32,446 nucleotides of DNA from Fusobacterium sp. (GCA_020024855.1 JAHHTB010000003.1:1-32446), one strand, 5' to 3'. Counted from the stretch's first letter, positions 14,087-23,005 are shown. Notes: a model not told the origin generated them from the sequence alone. Numbers and translations: made by a program.

Positions 14087-16045
14087 TTATTTTCCAAAAG
14101 TTCCATACTTTTCTTGTTGAATAGAAAGTTCTAAATAACTTCTTGCTACTTTTTTATATTCTTTAATAAGCTCTTCATCTTCAATGATACTGTCATCACT
14201 TTTCTTCCTTAAAACTCCATCAATAGTTATTCCATCAATATAGATATTATCTTTATCAATTATACCTATAAAGTTATTTTCTACAACATAAGCAAAGCTA
14301 CCTTGATTTTCTTTTGCTAATAAATCTTTCCCCCAAGATGATTGAGTATAATCTCCACCTAAAATTCCCATTATTGTTGGAAGAAGATCTAATTGTGAAC
14401 CAACCTTATCTATAATTTCATGTTTTAGTTGTCCACCTGGTGTCCATATTACAAGTGGATTAGAGAATTTTTTCCAATCAATTTCAATTGGTTTTCTTCT
14501 ATTTTCTCCATGATCTGCTACAAAAACAAATATTGTATTTTTTGCCCAATCTTTATCTTTTACTGCATTAACAAATCTTCCTATCGAATAATCTGCAAAT
14601 TTAAAAGCATTGTATCTTTCATAGTCAGGATAATCCTCTTCTGTAAATTCTTTGAAGTTTTCATCAATATCAAAAGGTGCATGATTACTTAAAGTAAATA
14701 TTTCAAAAAAGAAAGGTTCTTTTAATGCTCCTAAATATTCAATAGCTTTATCAAAAAGTTTATCATCAGGAACACCCCATTTTATAGTTCTCTCTTTTTT
14801 TGAAAAATTCTCTCTTGAAACAAAACTATTCACACCATTTGTTTCAAAAAATCCTTTCATATTATCAAACTCTATATCTCCACCATACATAAAATGAGTT
14901 GAGTACCCTCTAGCTTTTAAAATTTGTGATAATGAAACAAATGGCTTTTGTCCCACTGGTTTCTTTAAAATTGACTTTCCATATTGTGAAGGAAATCCAG
15001 TTAAAACAGATAAAATTCCTCTATTTGATCTATTGCCGTTTGAAAAGAAGTTTGTAAACAATACTCCTTCTTCTGCAAGTTTATTATAATTTGGAGTTAA
15101 ATCTGGTTCTCCTCCAAGAATTCCAACTGTATCTCCCATAAAACTTTCCATAAGAACTATAACCACATTATAATTTTTTATCTCTTTTCCTGTTTTAGTT
15201 TCTCTTAAAAGTATATTTTTATCTGAAATAAATTTATCTTTATCAGTTCCTACAAATCCTCTCATATTATTCTTCAATTCTTCTTGAGTAAATATTGAAC
15301 TTACTTGAGATTTCCCTTTTCTATTGTCTTTCCTTACTAAATCAATAGATTTTCCAAGAGAAAATACACCATTTATAACTGTTTGATTAGCAAAACTATA
15401 TTTGCTAAAATATGCTCTTCCCCAGTTAAGTGTACTCTGAGAAAAACCACCTCTTGCTCCAAATACACAAATTATAGCTGAAAATAATATTATCAAAATA
15501 TCTGAGAAAAATGTTATTCCATTTTCTCTATCTACATAAATATTTTTTTCAAATAATCTTGTTGATAAAAAAAGATATGTTCCTTCTAATAAAATAAAAA
15601 GAATTATCATTAGCACTAAATTATAATCTCCATATAAAACTGTATTCCCTATTTCGTCCATATGATCAATATAATCAAAAATAGTAGCATTAACATGAAA
15701 ATTGAAAGCTCTATAATACTGAATATCTCCAAGCAAAGTTATAAATATTAAAGATGATACCAGTATTTTATAAATATTTATTAAAATTTTTCCAATTTTT
15801 CCTAACCATATAACTCTCAAAAAACTATATACTAATAATAAAATTAATAACATTGCTAAGTAATAACAAGTAATTGAATTATCAAAAATCCAACCATATA
15901 AAAAACTTTTTGCTACAATTAATTTTGGTATTCCTAGTAATCCCTCTTTATTAAAAGTTATAAATAGTCCTCTGCATATTTCCATAAGAAAAATCAGTAA
16001 TAAATATTCTTTTAACAAATATTTCCCCATTTTTATATGCTTCAT
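14087..16045 (-). CDS. LTA-synthase-family membrane phosphotransferase (sulfatase fold)
   Basis: A 652-residue inner-membrane enzyme: about five N-terminal membrane helices (within residues 8-205), then a large periplasmic alkaline-phosphatase/sulfatase domain. Metal and active-site positions are visible: M-E-S-F near residue 300, the nucleophile loop N-G-N-R-S-N-R-G, Y-G-G-D-I-E-F-D-N-M-K-G-F-F, T-L-S-N-H-A-P-F and V-A-D-H-G-E-N-R. The nucleophile is Ser where relatives have Thr. Such enzymes move phosphoglycerol or phosphoethanolamine from a phospholipid onto an envelope polymer. A diderm without lipoteichoic acid probably uses it to modify LPS or a periplasmic glycan; the acceptor is unknown. 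AGGAGG lies 5 nt before ATG. It is a single-gene unit with its own promoter. Confidence 0.85.
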   Translation of the reverse strand: MKHIKMGKYLLKEYLLLIFLMEICRGLFITFNKEGLLGIPKLIVAKSFLYGWIFDNSITCYYLAMLLILLLVYSFLRVIWLGKIGKILINIYKILVSSLIFITLLGDIQYYRAFNFHVNATIFDYIDHMDEIGNTVLYGDYNLVLMIILFILLEGTYLFLSTRLFEKNIYVDRENGITFFSDILIILFSAIICVFGARGGFSQSTLNWGRAYFSKYSFANQTVINGVFSLGKSIDLVRKDNRKGKSQVSSIFTQEELKNNMRGFVGTDKDKFISDKNILLRETKTGKEIKNYNVVIVLMESFMGDTVGILGGEPDLTPNYNKLAEEGVLFTNFFSNGNRSNRGILSVLTGFPSQYGKSILKKPVGQKPFVSLSQILKARGYSTHFMYGGDIEFDNMKGFFETNGVNSFVSRENFSKKERTIKWGVPDDKLFDKAIEYLGALKEPFFFEIFTLSNHAPFDIDENFKEFTEEDYPDYERYNAFKFADYSIGRFVNAVKDKDWAKNTIFVFVADHGENRRKPIEIDWKKFSNPLVIWTPGGQLKHEIIDKVGSQLDLLPTIMGILGGDYTQSSWGKDLLAKENQGSFAYVVENNFIGIIDKDNIYIDGITIDGVLRKKSDDSIIEDEELIKEYKKVARSYLELSIQQEKYGTFGK

Positions 16046-16082
16046 AAACTCCTCCTAAGTTATATAAATTTTATAACAGTTC

Positions 16083-16111
16083 ATTATAACACATTTCAAA
16101 CACTTTGATAA
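16083..16111 (-). promoter_or_regulatory. Promoter of the LTA-synthase-family gene
   Basis: -35 TTATCA (16111-16106), 17-nt spacer, perfect -10 TATAAT (16088-16083) preceded by TG-T, an extended -10. It lies about 38 nt upstream of the ATG and is back to back with the lrgA promoter. Confidence 0.7.
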
Positions 16112-16128
16112 TTTTTATCGTAAAAATA

Positions 16129-16158
16129 TTGACAGTGTGTATGAAACAAGAATATAAT
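16129..16158 (+). promoter_or_regulatory. lrgAB promoter
   Basis: Perfect -35 TTGACA (16129-16134), 18-nt spacer, perfect -10 TATAAT (16153-16158). The lrgA ATG is 33 nt downstream, which places lrgA's start at 16192 rather than at the earlier in-frame ATG inside the promoter. Confidence 0.8.
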
Positions 16159-16191
16159 AATAAAATATTACATTTTCAGAAAGGAACATTT

Positions 16192-16539
16192 ATGTTTAAA
16201 CAATTTTTAATTTTATTAGTCATAAATTTTTTGGGAATCTTTATCCAAAATATTTTTCATCTTCCTCTTCCAGGCACAATACTTGGAATGGTAATTCTTT
16301 TTATTTTACTGTGGACAAAAGTTCTTAAGGTTGAGAGTATAGAAAAGGTTTGTAACTTTCTTGTTCTTAATATGATTATTTTCTTTCTCCCGCCAGCAGT
16401 AGAACTTTTAGAATATATGACACTACTTGAAAAAGGATTTTTTAAAATTATAATTTTACTGATAGTTACAACAGTAATAACTATGGTAATAACTGGAAAA
16501 ACTGTTGAATTTTGTATAAAAAGAATGGAGAAAAAATAA
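16192..16539 (+). CDS. lrgA: LrgA/CidA family holin-like membrane protein
   Basis: A 115-residue membrane protein with four predicted helices, typical size for LrgA/CidA. Diagnostic residues are L-P-G-T-I-L-G-M in the second helix and F-L-P-P-A-V-E-L in the third. In staphylococci LrgA/CidA are holin-like proteins that tune murein hydrolase activity; in other bacteria the LrgAB pair moves small metabolites such as pyruvate or glycolate, so the substrate stays open here. The frame extends 29 codons upstream, but that stretch covers the -35 and -10 boxes; AAGGAA before ATG 16192 fixes the start. lrgB follows directly. Confidence 0.92.
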   Translation: MFKQFLILLVINFLGIFIQNIFHLPLPGTILGMVILFILLWTKVLKVESIEKVCNFLVLNMIIFFLPPAVELLEYMTLLEKGFFKIIILLIVTTVITMVITGKTVEFCIKRMEKK

Positions 16540-16540
16540 A

Positions 16541-17236
16541 ATGAATATGTCAATACTTAATACCCCTCTTTTTGGGTTAATTCTTACTATCGCTTCTTTT
16601 CATATAGGACTTTTTATTTTTAAAAAAACAAAACTTCCTTTTTTTAATCCCCTTCTTATTGGAATTGTTTTAGTTATGTTTATCATTTCATTATTTAAAA
16701 TTCCGTTAGATTATTTTAGAAAAGGTGGAGATTATCTAACATTTCTTTTAGCCCCTGCAACTATTTCATTAGCCTTACCTCTTTATAAACAATTAGATAA
16801 GCTAAAGAAAAATTTTATTCCTATTATTATAGGTTCTCTTGTTGGTGCTGTAACTGCAATTTTATCAACTATATTTTTAGGAAAAATATTGGGGGTAGAA
16901 GATATTCTACTTTTATCTTTCATGCCTAAATCTATTACTACACCATTAGGTATTGAATTAAGCAAGGTGCTTGGTGGAATTCCTGCAATTACAATTTTTT
17001 CTATTGTTGTTACAGGAATTAGTGGTAATATTTTAGCTCCTATGGTTTGTAAATTTTTTAAAATTAAAAATTCTGTGGCAAGAGGAATTGGAATTGGAAT
17101 TTCAAGTCATGCTGTTGGTACAGCAAAAGCTTTAGAAATGGGAGAAACAGAGGGAGCTATGAGTGCTCTTTCTATTGTTATTTCTGGAATAATAACTTTT
17201 ATTGTTGCTCCAATATTTATTTTTCTTGTTTCATAA
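16541..17236 (+). CDS. lrgB: LrgB/CidB family membrane protein
   Basis: A 231-residue polytopic membrane protein, partner of LrgA. Family signatures are clear: L-A-P-A-T-I-S-L-A-L-P-L near residue 75, M-P-K-S-I-T-T-P-L-G near 130, and G-I-S-S-H-A-V-G-T-A-K-A-L-E-M near 187. It starts one base after the lrgA stop, with GGAG in the end of lrgA as a rather distant ribosome-binding site, suggesting coupled translation. No LytSR-type two-component regulator is next to the pair in this window. A strong terminator follows. Confidence 0.94.
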   Translation: MNMSILNTPLFGLILTIASFHIGLFIFKKTKLPFFNPLLIGIVLVMFIISLFKIPLDYFRKGGDYLTFLLAPATISLALPLYKQLDKLKKNFIPIIIGSLVGAVTAILSTIFLGKILGVEDILLLSFMPKSITTPLGIELSKVLGGIPAITIFSIVVTGISGNILAPMVCKFFKIKNSVARGIGIGISSHAVGTAKALEMGETEGAMSALSIVISGIITFIVAPIFIFLVS

Positions 17237-17243
17237 AAAAATT

Positions 17244-17287
17244 GCACCCAAAATCTTAAATCTAAATTTTGGGTGCAGTTTTTTTAT
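17244..17287. terminator. Bidirectional terminator between lrgB and galE
   Basis: GCACCCAAAAT (17244-17254) and ATTTTGGGTGC (17266-17276) form a perfect 11-bp stem with an 11-nt loop. T tracts flank it on both strands, so it can stop lrgB on the plus strand and galE on the minus strand. Confidence 0.9.
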
Positions 17288-17305
17288 TTTTTTATTTAAA
17301 ATTTA

Positions 17306-18322
17306 TTATTTTCCTTCATATCCATTAGGATTTTGACTTTGCCATCTCCATGAGTCAGCACACATTCTGTCTAAATCATATTTAGCTTCCCAACCTAATT
17401 CTTCTTTTGCTTTTGTTGGGTCAGCATAACACATAGCCACATCTCCTGCTCTTCTTGGTGCTATTACATATGGAATCTCTTTTCCACAAGCTTTACCAAA
17501 TGCTTTTACCATATCAAGAACACTGTATCCTTTTCCTGTTCCAAGATTATAAATAACTAATCCAGGATTTGTTTCTAATTTATCAAGAGCTTTTAAGTGT
17601 CCATTTGCTAAATCTACTACATGGATATAATCTCTTACTCCTGTTCCATCATGAGTATTATAATCATTTCCAAATACACTTAATTTTTCTAATTTTCCAA
17701 TGGCAACTTTTGTTATATAAGGCATTAAGTTGTTAGGAATTCCATTTGGTTCTTCTCCAATTGTTCCACTTTCATGTGCTCCAACAGGATTAAAATATCT
17801 TAAAATTGCAACATTTATTTCTTTATCAACTTTACACATATCCACAAGAATTTCTTCTATCATAAGTTTAGTTCTTCCATAAGGATTTGTAACACTTAGA
17901 GGGAATGTTTCTAATATTGGACAAGTATGAGGATCTCCATATACAGTTGCTGATGAACTGAATACGAAATTACGTACTCCATATTTTTTCATTAAATTTA
18001 AAACTATTAATGTTGTTGTTAAGTTATTTGTGTAATATGCTAGAGGTTTTTCTACTGACTCACCAACTGCTTTAAACCCTGCAAAGTGAATTACAGAATC
18101 TATTTTATTTTCACTAAAAATTTTATCCATTTTTTTTTCATCTAATATATTTACTTCATAAAATGTAGGTCTTTTTCCTGTTATAGCCTCTATTCTATCT
18201 ATAACTTTAGGACTACTATTACTTAAATCATCTACTATTACTACTTCTCTATTATTTTCTAATAATTGCACTACAGTGTGACTTCCTATATAACCTGCTC
18301 CACCTGTTACTAATACTGCCAT
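17306..18322 (-). CDS. galE: UDP-glucose 4-epimerase
   Basis: NAD-dependent epimerase that interconverts UDP-glucose and UDP-galactose, for galactose use and envelope sugar supply. At 338 residues it matches the E. coli enzyme. The Rossmann fingerprint V-T-G-G-A-G-Y-I-G-S-H is at residues 5-15; the catalytic S-S-S-A-T-V-Y-G and Y-G-R-T-K (Tyr-x-x-x-Lys) are present, as are F-N-P-V-G-A-H and the V-R-D-Y-I-H-V-V-D-L-A block. ATG 18322 is the start (GGAG 8 nt before); an in-frame GTG three codons upstream lies next to that site. No other gal genes are adjacent, so it probably serves polysaccharide or LPS precursor synthesis. Confidence 0.95.
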   Translation of the reverse strand: MAVLVTGGAGYIGSHTVVQLLENNREVVIVDDLSNSSPKVIDRIEAITGKRPTFYEVNILDEKKMDKIFSENKIDSVIHFAGFKAVGESVEKPLAYYTNNLTTTLIVLNLMKKYGVRNFVFSSSATVYGDPHTCPILETFPLSVTNPYGRTKLMIEEILVDMCKVDKEINVAILRYFNPVGAHESGTIGEEPNGIPNNLMPYITKVAIGKLEKLSVFGNDYNTHDGTGVRDYIHVVDLANGHLKALDKLETNPGLVIYNLGTGKGYSVLDMVKAFGKACGKEIPYVIAPRRAGDVAMCYADPTKAKEELGWEAKYDLDRMCADSWRWQSQNPNGYEGK

Positions 18323-18627
18323 AATATCCACTCCTTTTGTTATTAGATTTTATATTCCAATTATACTATCTTTGATAAATTTATTTTACTATAATTTAAA
18401 ATTTCTAAAAAACTTTTTTAACAAAATGTATAAAGTTATTTGTATTTTTATCTTTTTTAGCCTATTTATCTAATTTTGTATATAGAAAAAGAGGAGTAGA
18501 TCTACTCCTCTTTTTCTATAAAACATTAAGGGAAAGTTTATGAGATAAATATCTTTACAGATATTATACCATTCAGACGTTGTCCCTCTAATAAAAGTTT
18601 AATTTTTTTTATTTTTTTATTAAAATT
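18323..18627. other. Intergenic region between galE and glnN
   Basis: About 305 nt with no gene. It holds the 40-bp palindromic terminator (18481-18520). A perfect minus-strand -10 TATAAT (18365-18360) lies about 38 nt ahead of galE without a good -35. A second minus-strand TATAAT is at about 18570, upstream of the palindrome, also with no clear -35. I recognise no riboswitch here. Confidence 0.5.
18481..18520. terminator. Perfect 40-bp palindrome, terminator of glnN
   Basis: Each 20-nt half is the exact reverse complement of the other, centred on AGATCT. As RNA it folds into a stem of up to 18 bp with a 4-nt loop, ending in U-rich sequence, and is a terminator in either direction. It lies about 110 nt after the glnN stop and about 160 nt before galE. 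Confidence 0.8.
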
Positions 18628-20745
18628 TTATAATTTAAATAGTAGATCTTCATATACTGGGAATGGCCAAATTGTTTTTTCGCAAAGAAGTTCAAGAACA
18701 TCAGCCCATTCTTTTAAATGTGCAAGTCTAGGTACTACATTGAAGTGATAGAATTTTGCTCTCTCATATTCATCAGTTATACTAACAGCTTTTGCATAAT
18801 CATTTTCAAGTTCTGCAAGAGATGTTCTTAAATGAATTTTTGCATTAAGAACTTTATTAAGATGTTTTTTATCTCCCTCTATCATCTCTTCATTTTCAAC
18901 ACCAATTGCTTCCCTTATGCTATTAATTGAAGTGGCTATATTATTCATATATCTCATAATAGCTGGATATATTTCATTTCTTGCCATTCTTATAGCTGTT
19001 GATGTTTCAATATTTAATTGTTTATTATACCTTTCTGTATAAACTATAAAGATTGAGTTAAGTTCTGCTCTGCTTAAAACTTTATTTCTTTCAAATAGAT
19101 TTATTGTTTCTTCTTCTATGTAAGTTGGAAGTGCTTCAACTGTATTTCTAAGATTTCTTAATCCTCTTTCTTTAGCAGTTTCAACCCAAGCTCCATCATA
19201 TCCATTTCCATTGAAAAGTATTTTTTTATGTTTATTGTATCTTTCTTTTACAAGTTTTATTATTTCTTGTTTCATTTTTACTTTATCTTCTACTGCTTCA
19301 AGAATATCTGCATAATCTCTAAGAACATCTGCAACAATTGTATTTATTATAAATGTTGGTGTTGATGGAGATGCACTTGAACCTGGCATTCTATATTCAA
19401 ATTTATTTCCTGTAAATGCAAAAGGAGAAGTTCTATTTCTATCAGAAACATCTTTTGGTATTTTAGGGAAATTATATGCTCCTAGTTCTATCATAGTTTG
19501 TTCATGTGTAGCTGTATTAATTTTTCCAATATTTTCTAAAATATCTTGTAGTTGCTCTCCTAAGAAAATAGAAATTATTGCTGGAGGAGCTTCATGTCCA
19601 CCTAGTCTGTGATCATTTCCTGGTGTCGCAGTAGAAACTCTTAAAACATGAGAATATTTATCTACTGCTTCTATAACTGCTGTAAGAAATACTAAAAATT
19701 GTAAATTATCTTTAGACATATCCCCTGGATCAAAAAGATTTTCCCCTAGATTTGTTGCTAAAGACCAGTTGCAGTGTTTTCCTGATCCATTTACTTTTGA
19801 GAAAGGCTTTTCATGTAAAAGAGCTGCAAGTCCATGTCTATCTGCTACTTTTTTAATTACATCCATTGAAAGTTGGTTTTGATCTACTGCCACATTTGCT
19901 GTTGCAAACATTATAGCAAGTTCAAATTGGTTTGGAGCAACTTCGTTATGTTTTGTTTTTGCCATAACTCCCAATTGCCATAATTCTGAATCAAGTTCAG
20001 CCATAAATCTTTCAACTTTTTCTTTTAGAGTTCCATAGTAATGATCATTCATTTCCTGACCTTTTGGAGGTAAAGATCCAAAAAGAGTTCTTCCACAAAG
20101 CATTAAGTCCTGTCTTTTTTCCCAAAATTCTTTTTCTATTAGGAAATATTCTTGTTCCACTCCTAATGTAACTTCAATTTTTGAGGTTTGTGTATCTCCT
20201 AAAGCTTTTTTTACTCTAAGAGCTTGCTCTGTTACTGCATTGATTGATCTTAATAAAGGAACTTTTTTATCAAGTGCTTCCCCATTATATCCAATAAAAG
20301 CTGTTGGAATATATAAAGATTTTGCTTTTTCAGGTCCTCTTAAAAACATTGGAGATGATAAATCCCATGCTGTATATCCTCTTGCTTCAAATGTTGAACG
20401 AAGTCCACCATTAGGAAAAGAAGAAGTATCTGATTCTCCTTTTATTAATTCTTTTCCTGAAAACTGAGAAAGAATATTTCCATCTGAAGAAATAGATATA
20501 AAAGATTCATGTTTTTCAGCTGTTAAATCTGTAAGTGGCTGAAACCAGTGAGTAAAGTGTGTAGCTCCATTTTCTGTTGCCCAGTTCTTAGCAGCATTTG
20601 CTATTACTTCAGCCACAGAAATAGATAACTCTTTTTCTCCTCTTTGAACTGCTTTAAATTCTTTAAAAATAGAGTTTGGCACTCTACTTTTTAGTTCTAA
20701 TTCAGAGAAATGAAATTTTCCAAAAATTTCCAGCATGTTATTCAT
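18628..20745 (-). CDS. glnN: Glutamine synthetase type III
   Basis: Condenses ammonia and glutamate to glutamine using ATP. At 705 residues it is the long type III (GlnN) enzyme found in Bacteroidetes, some cyanobacteria and some low-GC anaerobes, not the 440-470-residue type I. Family marks are R-S-T-F-E-A-R-G-Y-T-A-W-D near residue 115, V-E-Q-E-Y-F-L-I, K-H-N-E-V-A-P-N-Q-F-E, N-D-H-R-L-G-G-H-E-A-P-P-A and the F-E-Y-R-M-P-G-S-S-A-S block. The C-terminal third is helical and specific to type III. GGAGG lies 8 nt before ATG. It is a single-gene unit with its own promoter and an inverted repeat at the start of its leader. No GlnB or GlnR gene is adjacent. Confidence 0.95.
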   Translation of the reverse strand: MNNMLEIFGKFHFSELELKSRVPNSIFKEFKAVQRGEKELSISVAEVIANAAKNWATENGATHFTHWFQPLTDLTAEKHESFISISSDGNILSQFSGKELIKGESDTSSFPNGGLRSTFEARGYTAWDLSSPMFLRGPEKAKSLYIPTAFIGYNGEALDKKVPLLRSINAVTEQALRVKKALGDTQTSKIEVTLGVEQEYFLIEKEFWEKRQDLMLCGRTLFGSLPPKGQEMNDHYYGTLKEKVERFMAELDSELWQLGVMAKTKHNEVAPNQFELAIMFATANVAVDQNQLSMDVIKKVADRHGLAALLHEKPFSKVNGSGKHCNWSLATNLGENLFDPGDMSKDNLQFLVFLTAVIEAVDKYSHVLRVSTATPGNDHRLGGHEAPPAIISIFLGEQLQDILENIGKINTATHEQTMIELGAYNFPKIPKDVSDRNRTSPFAFTGNKFEYRMPGSSASPSTPTFIINTIVADVLRDYADILEAVEDKVKMKQEIIKLVKERYNKHKKILFNGNGYDGAWVETAKERGLRNLRNTVEALPTYIEEETINLFERNKVLSRAELNSIFIVYTERYNKQLNIETSTAIRMARNEIYPAIMRYMNNIATSINSIREAIGVENEEMIEGDKKHLNKVLNAKIHLRTSLAELENDYAKAVSITDEYERAKFYHFNVVPRLAHLKEWADVLELLCEKTIWPFPVYEDLLFKL

Positions 20746-20796
20746 TAAAAAAACCTCCTGATATATAAAAAATTAAAATTGTTAATCAAGATTATT

Positions 20797-20838
20797 ATAA
20801 ATAATCATAATGTAAATTTATACTATATGATTATTTAT
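20797..20838 (-). repeat. 13-bp inverted repeat at the 5' end of the glnN leader
   Basis: ATAAATAATCATA (20797-20809) and TATGATTATTTAT (20826-20838) are exact inverted copies separated by 16 nt. They lie at and just after the expected glnN transcription start. It could be an operator for a dimeric regulator or an RNA hairpin at the mRNA 5' end; the sequence alone does not decide. Confidence 0.6.
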
Positions 20839-20843
20839 GAAGA

Positions 20844-20872
20844 ATTTTACCATAAAAGCTTAGTTATTACAA
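20844..20872 (-). promoter_or_regulatory. glnN promoter
   Basis: -35 TTGTAA (20872-20867), 17-nt spacer, -10 TAAAAT (20849-20844) with an upstream TGG making an extended -10. The leader to the ATG would be about 90 nt and begins inside the inverted repeat. Confidence 0.6.
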
Positions 20873-20925
20873 TAAAATTTAAAAATAAAATAAGTAAAAA
20901 TATTTTAAATTCTTTCAACTAAAAA

Positions 20926-20954
20926 TTGAAAAAAATAATCAAATAATATATAAT
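20926..20954 (+). promoter_or_regulatory. pts operon promoter
   Basis: -35 TTGAAA (20926-20931), 17-nt spacer, perfect -10 TATAAT (20949-20954). The ptsI ATG is 36 nt downstream. No cre-like catabolite site was recognised. Confidence 0.75.
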
Positions 20955-20990
20955 TTAAAGAGCCTAAGATAAAAAAGGATTTGATTAAAA

Positions 20991-22721
20991 ATGGAGAAGA
21001 TATACGGAAAAAGTATATATGAAGGTATTGTTATTGCTGAACCCTATTTAAAAGGTCAAAAGAATCTTGAAATAGAGTCTTTTTCTGTTTCAGAAGAAGA
21101 AATTGATAAAGAGATTGAAAGATATGAACATTCTATTAAAAGAGCAAAAGAAAAACTTTCCCATTTAATTCATGACTTAAAAGGAAAAGTTGCTGAAAAA
21201 GATTTACAAATTTTATCAGTTCATTTTATGATGCTTGATGATCCTATGTTTAAAGAGGAAATTCAAATTTCTTTAAGAAAAAACAAACTCAATGTTGAAG
21301 AAATTATAAAAAGAACAGTCAATAAATATTCAGAAGCTTTTAAAAAAATGAAAAATCCTCTTTACAGACAAAGAGCACTAGATATTCAAGATATAGGTGA
21401 AAGACTTCTAGAAGCCCTAGCTGATAATGAAAGTATTTATGATTCCTTAAATGGAAAAATCTTAATTGCACATGATATTTTGCCATCTGAACTTCTAGAT
21501 ATTTTTAATAAAAAAATTGATATAAAAGGAATTATAATGGAGTATGTTGGTGAAACATCTCATACAGCTATACTTGCAAAATCTTTAGAGATTCCTACTT
21601 TTATGGGTGGAACTGACCTATTAAAAAAAGAATGGGGCGAATTTATTATTCTTGATACTTATAGTGAAAAATCAGTTGTAATAACTAGACCTTCACTAAA
21701 AGTGTTAAAAAAGTATAAAACTCTTCAGTTAGAATTTGAAAAAGAAAAAGAGGAAATAAAAGCAACCATAAATCTACCTTCTGTAACTCTTGATAATATT
21801 AAAATAAACTTAGAAGTTAATGCAGGACAAAAACTTGATAAAACAATTCTTGATAATATAAATGCTGATGGTATTGGGCTTTTAAGAACTGAATTTATTT
21901 ACATGAAAGGAAATAAATTTCCTGAAGAAATTGAACAAATAAAAATTTATGAAAAAGTTAGTGAAAATTTAGGAAAAGAAAAAACTTTAATTATACGTAC
22001 TCTTGATATAGGTGCTGATAAAAGTTTACCATATTATAAAATACCATCTGAACAAAATCCATCTCTTGGTGAAAGAGGACTTAGATTTACCTTACATAAA
22101 AGAGAAATTTTAAAAACTCAAATCAGAGCAATTTTAAGGGCAAGTAAAGATAGAAATATTAAGATAATGCACCCTATGGTTACTAATATTTCTGAAATTG
22201 AAAGTATCCTAGCTCTTACTGAAGAAGTTAAAAAAGAACTTACAGAAGAGGGAATATCATTTAATAATAATATAAAAACAGGAATTATGGTTGAAGTTCC
22301 TTCAGCTGTTCTTATGGCAGATAAAATGGGAAAATATATAGACTTTTTTTCTATAGGAAGTAATGACCTTGCACAATATATTTTAGCAACTGATAGATTC
22401 TCACAAAAAGAAAATAATCTATATGATTATTATAACCCAGCAGTTTTAAAAGCCATAAACTTAGTAGCTGAAGCTAGTGTAAAAAACAACATTGAAGTAG
22501 CAGTTTGTGGAGAAATGGCAGGAGAAATCATTGGAATAGTTATTCTTTTAAGCTTTGGGATAAAAAATTTAAGTATGTCAACTGCTTTTATTCCTCGTGC
22601 TAGAAATATTGTAAGAAAATTAAATATCAGTAAATTAGAAAAAATTAAAAAAGCTGTCTTAAACTCTAAGGATTCTGAAGAAATAAGATTTATAGTAAGA
22701 GAATATATAAAAAATTTATAA
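20991..22721 (+). CDS. ptsI: PTS enzyme I (phosphoenolpyruvate-protein phosphotransferase)
   Basis: General component of the sugar phosphotransferase system: takes phosphate from phosphoenolpyruvate and passes it to HPr. At 576 residues it has the normal length. The phosphorylated His 191 is in G-E-T-S-H-T-A-I-L-A-K. The C-terminal TIM barrel has L-L-R-T-E-F-I-Y-M, R-T-L-D-I-G-A-D-K and the active-site Cys 506 in V-C-G-E-M-A-G. ptsH follows 14 nt later. In most bacteria ptsH comes first; here the order is ptsI-ptsH, followed by ispH and the S1 gene in one tight run. The ribosome-binding site (AAGGA) is a little far (about 11 nt) from the ATG, but no other start fits the conserved N terminus. 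Confidence 0.96.
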   Translation: MEKIYGKSIYEGIVIAEPYLKGQKNLEIESFSVSEEEIDKEIERYEHSIKRAKEKLSHLIHDLKGKVAEKDLQILSVHFMMLDDPMFKEEIQISLRKNKLNVEEIIKRTVNKYSEAFKKMKNPLYRQRALDIQDIGERLLEALADNESIYDSLNGKILIAHDILPSELLDIFNKKIDIKGIIMEYVGETSHTAILAKSLEIPTFMGGTDLLKKEWGEFIILDTYSEKSVVITRPSLKVLKKYKTLQLEFEKEKEEIKATINLPSVTLDNIKINLEVNAGQKLDKTILDNINADGIGLLRTEFIYMKGNKFPEEIEQIKIYEKVSENLGKEKTLIIRTLDIGADKSLPYYKIPSEQNPSLGERGLRFTLHKREILKTQIRAILRASKDRNIKIMHPMVTNISEIESILALTEEVKKELTEEGISFNNNIKTGIMVEVPSAVLMADKMGKYIDFFSIGSNDLAQYILATDRFSQKENNLYDYYNPAVLKAINLVAEASVKNNIEVAVCGEMAGEIIGIVILLSFGIKNLSMSTAFIPRARNIVRKLNISKLEKIKKAVLNSKDSEEIRFIVREYIKNL

Positions 22722-22735
22722 AAGGGAGATGAATT

Positions 22736-23005
22736 ATGAAAAAAATTACAGTACAAATTAAAAATAAAGCAGGACTTCATGCTAGACCTTCCTCTCTTTT
22801 TGTTCAACTAGCTTCTACTTATGATTCAGATATAACTGTTAAGTTTGAAGGAGAAGAAATTAATGGGAAAAGTATAATGGGACTTATGTTACTTGCTGCT
22901 GAACAGGGTAGAACTCTTGAACTTGAGGCAAATGGACCTGATGAAGATGAAATGCTTGCAGCATTAAAAATTCTTGTAGAAGAAGATAAGTTCGGAGAAG
23001 AATAA
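22736..23005 (+). CDS. ptsH: Phosphocarrier protein HPr
   Basis: An 89-residue PTS phosphocarrier that passes phosphate from enzyme I to the sugar-specific EIIA proteins. The active-site His 15 is in A-G-L-H-A-R-P-S-S. Ser 46, in G-K-S-I-M-G-L-M, is in the context phosphorylated by HPr kinase in Gram-positive bacteria, so regulatory Ser phosphorylation is possible; no hprK gene is in this window. AAAGGGAG precedes ATG. The stop codon directly abuts the ispH start (TAA then ATG), so translation is probably coupled. Confidence 0.96.
   Translation: MKKITVQIKNKAGLHARPSSLFVQLASTYDSDITVKFEGEEINGKSIMGLMLLAAEQGRTLELEANGPDEDEMLAALKILVEEDKFGEE

Noticed and set aside
18521..18627. Possible riboswitch between glnN and the palindrome
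   Set aside because: It is downstream of glnN and separated from galE by a terminator. No conserved aptamer sequence was recognised.
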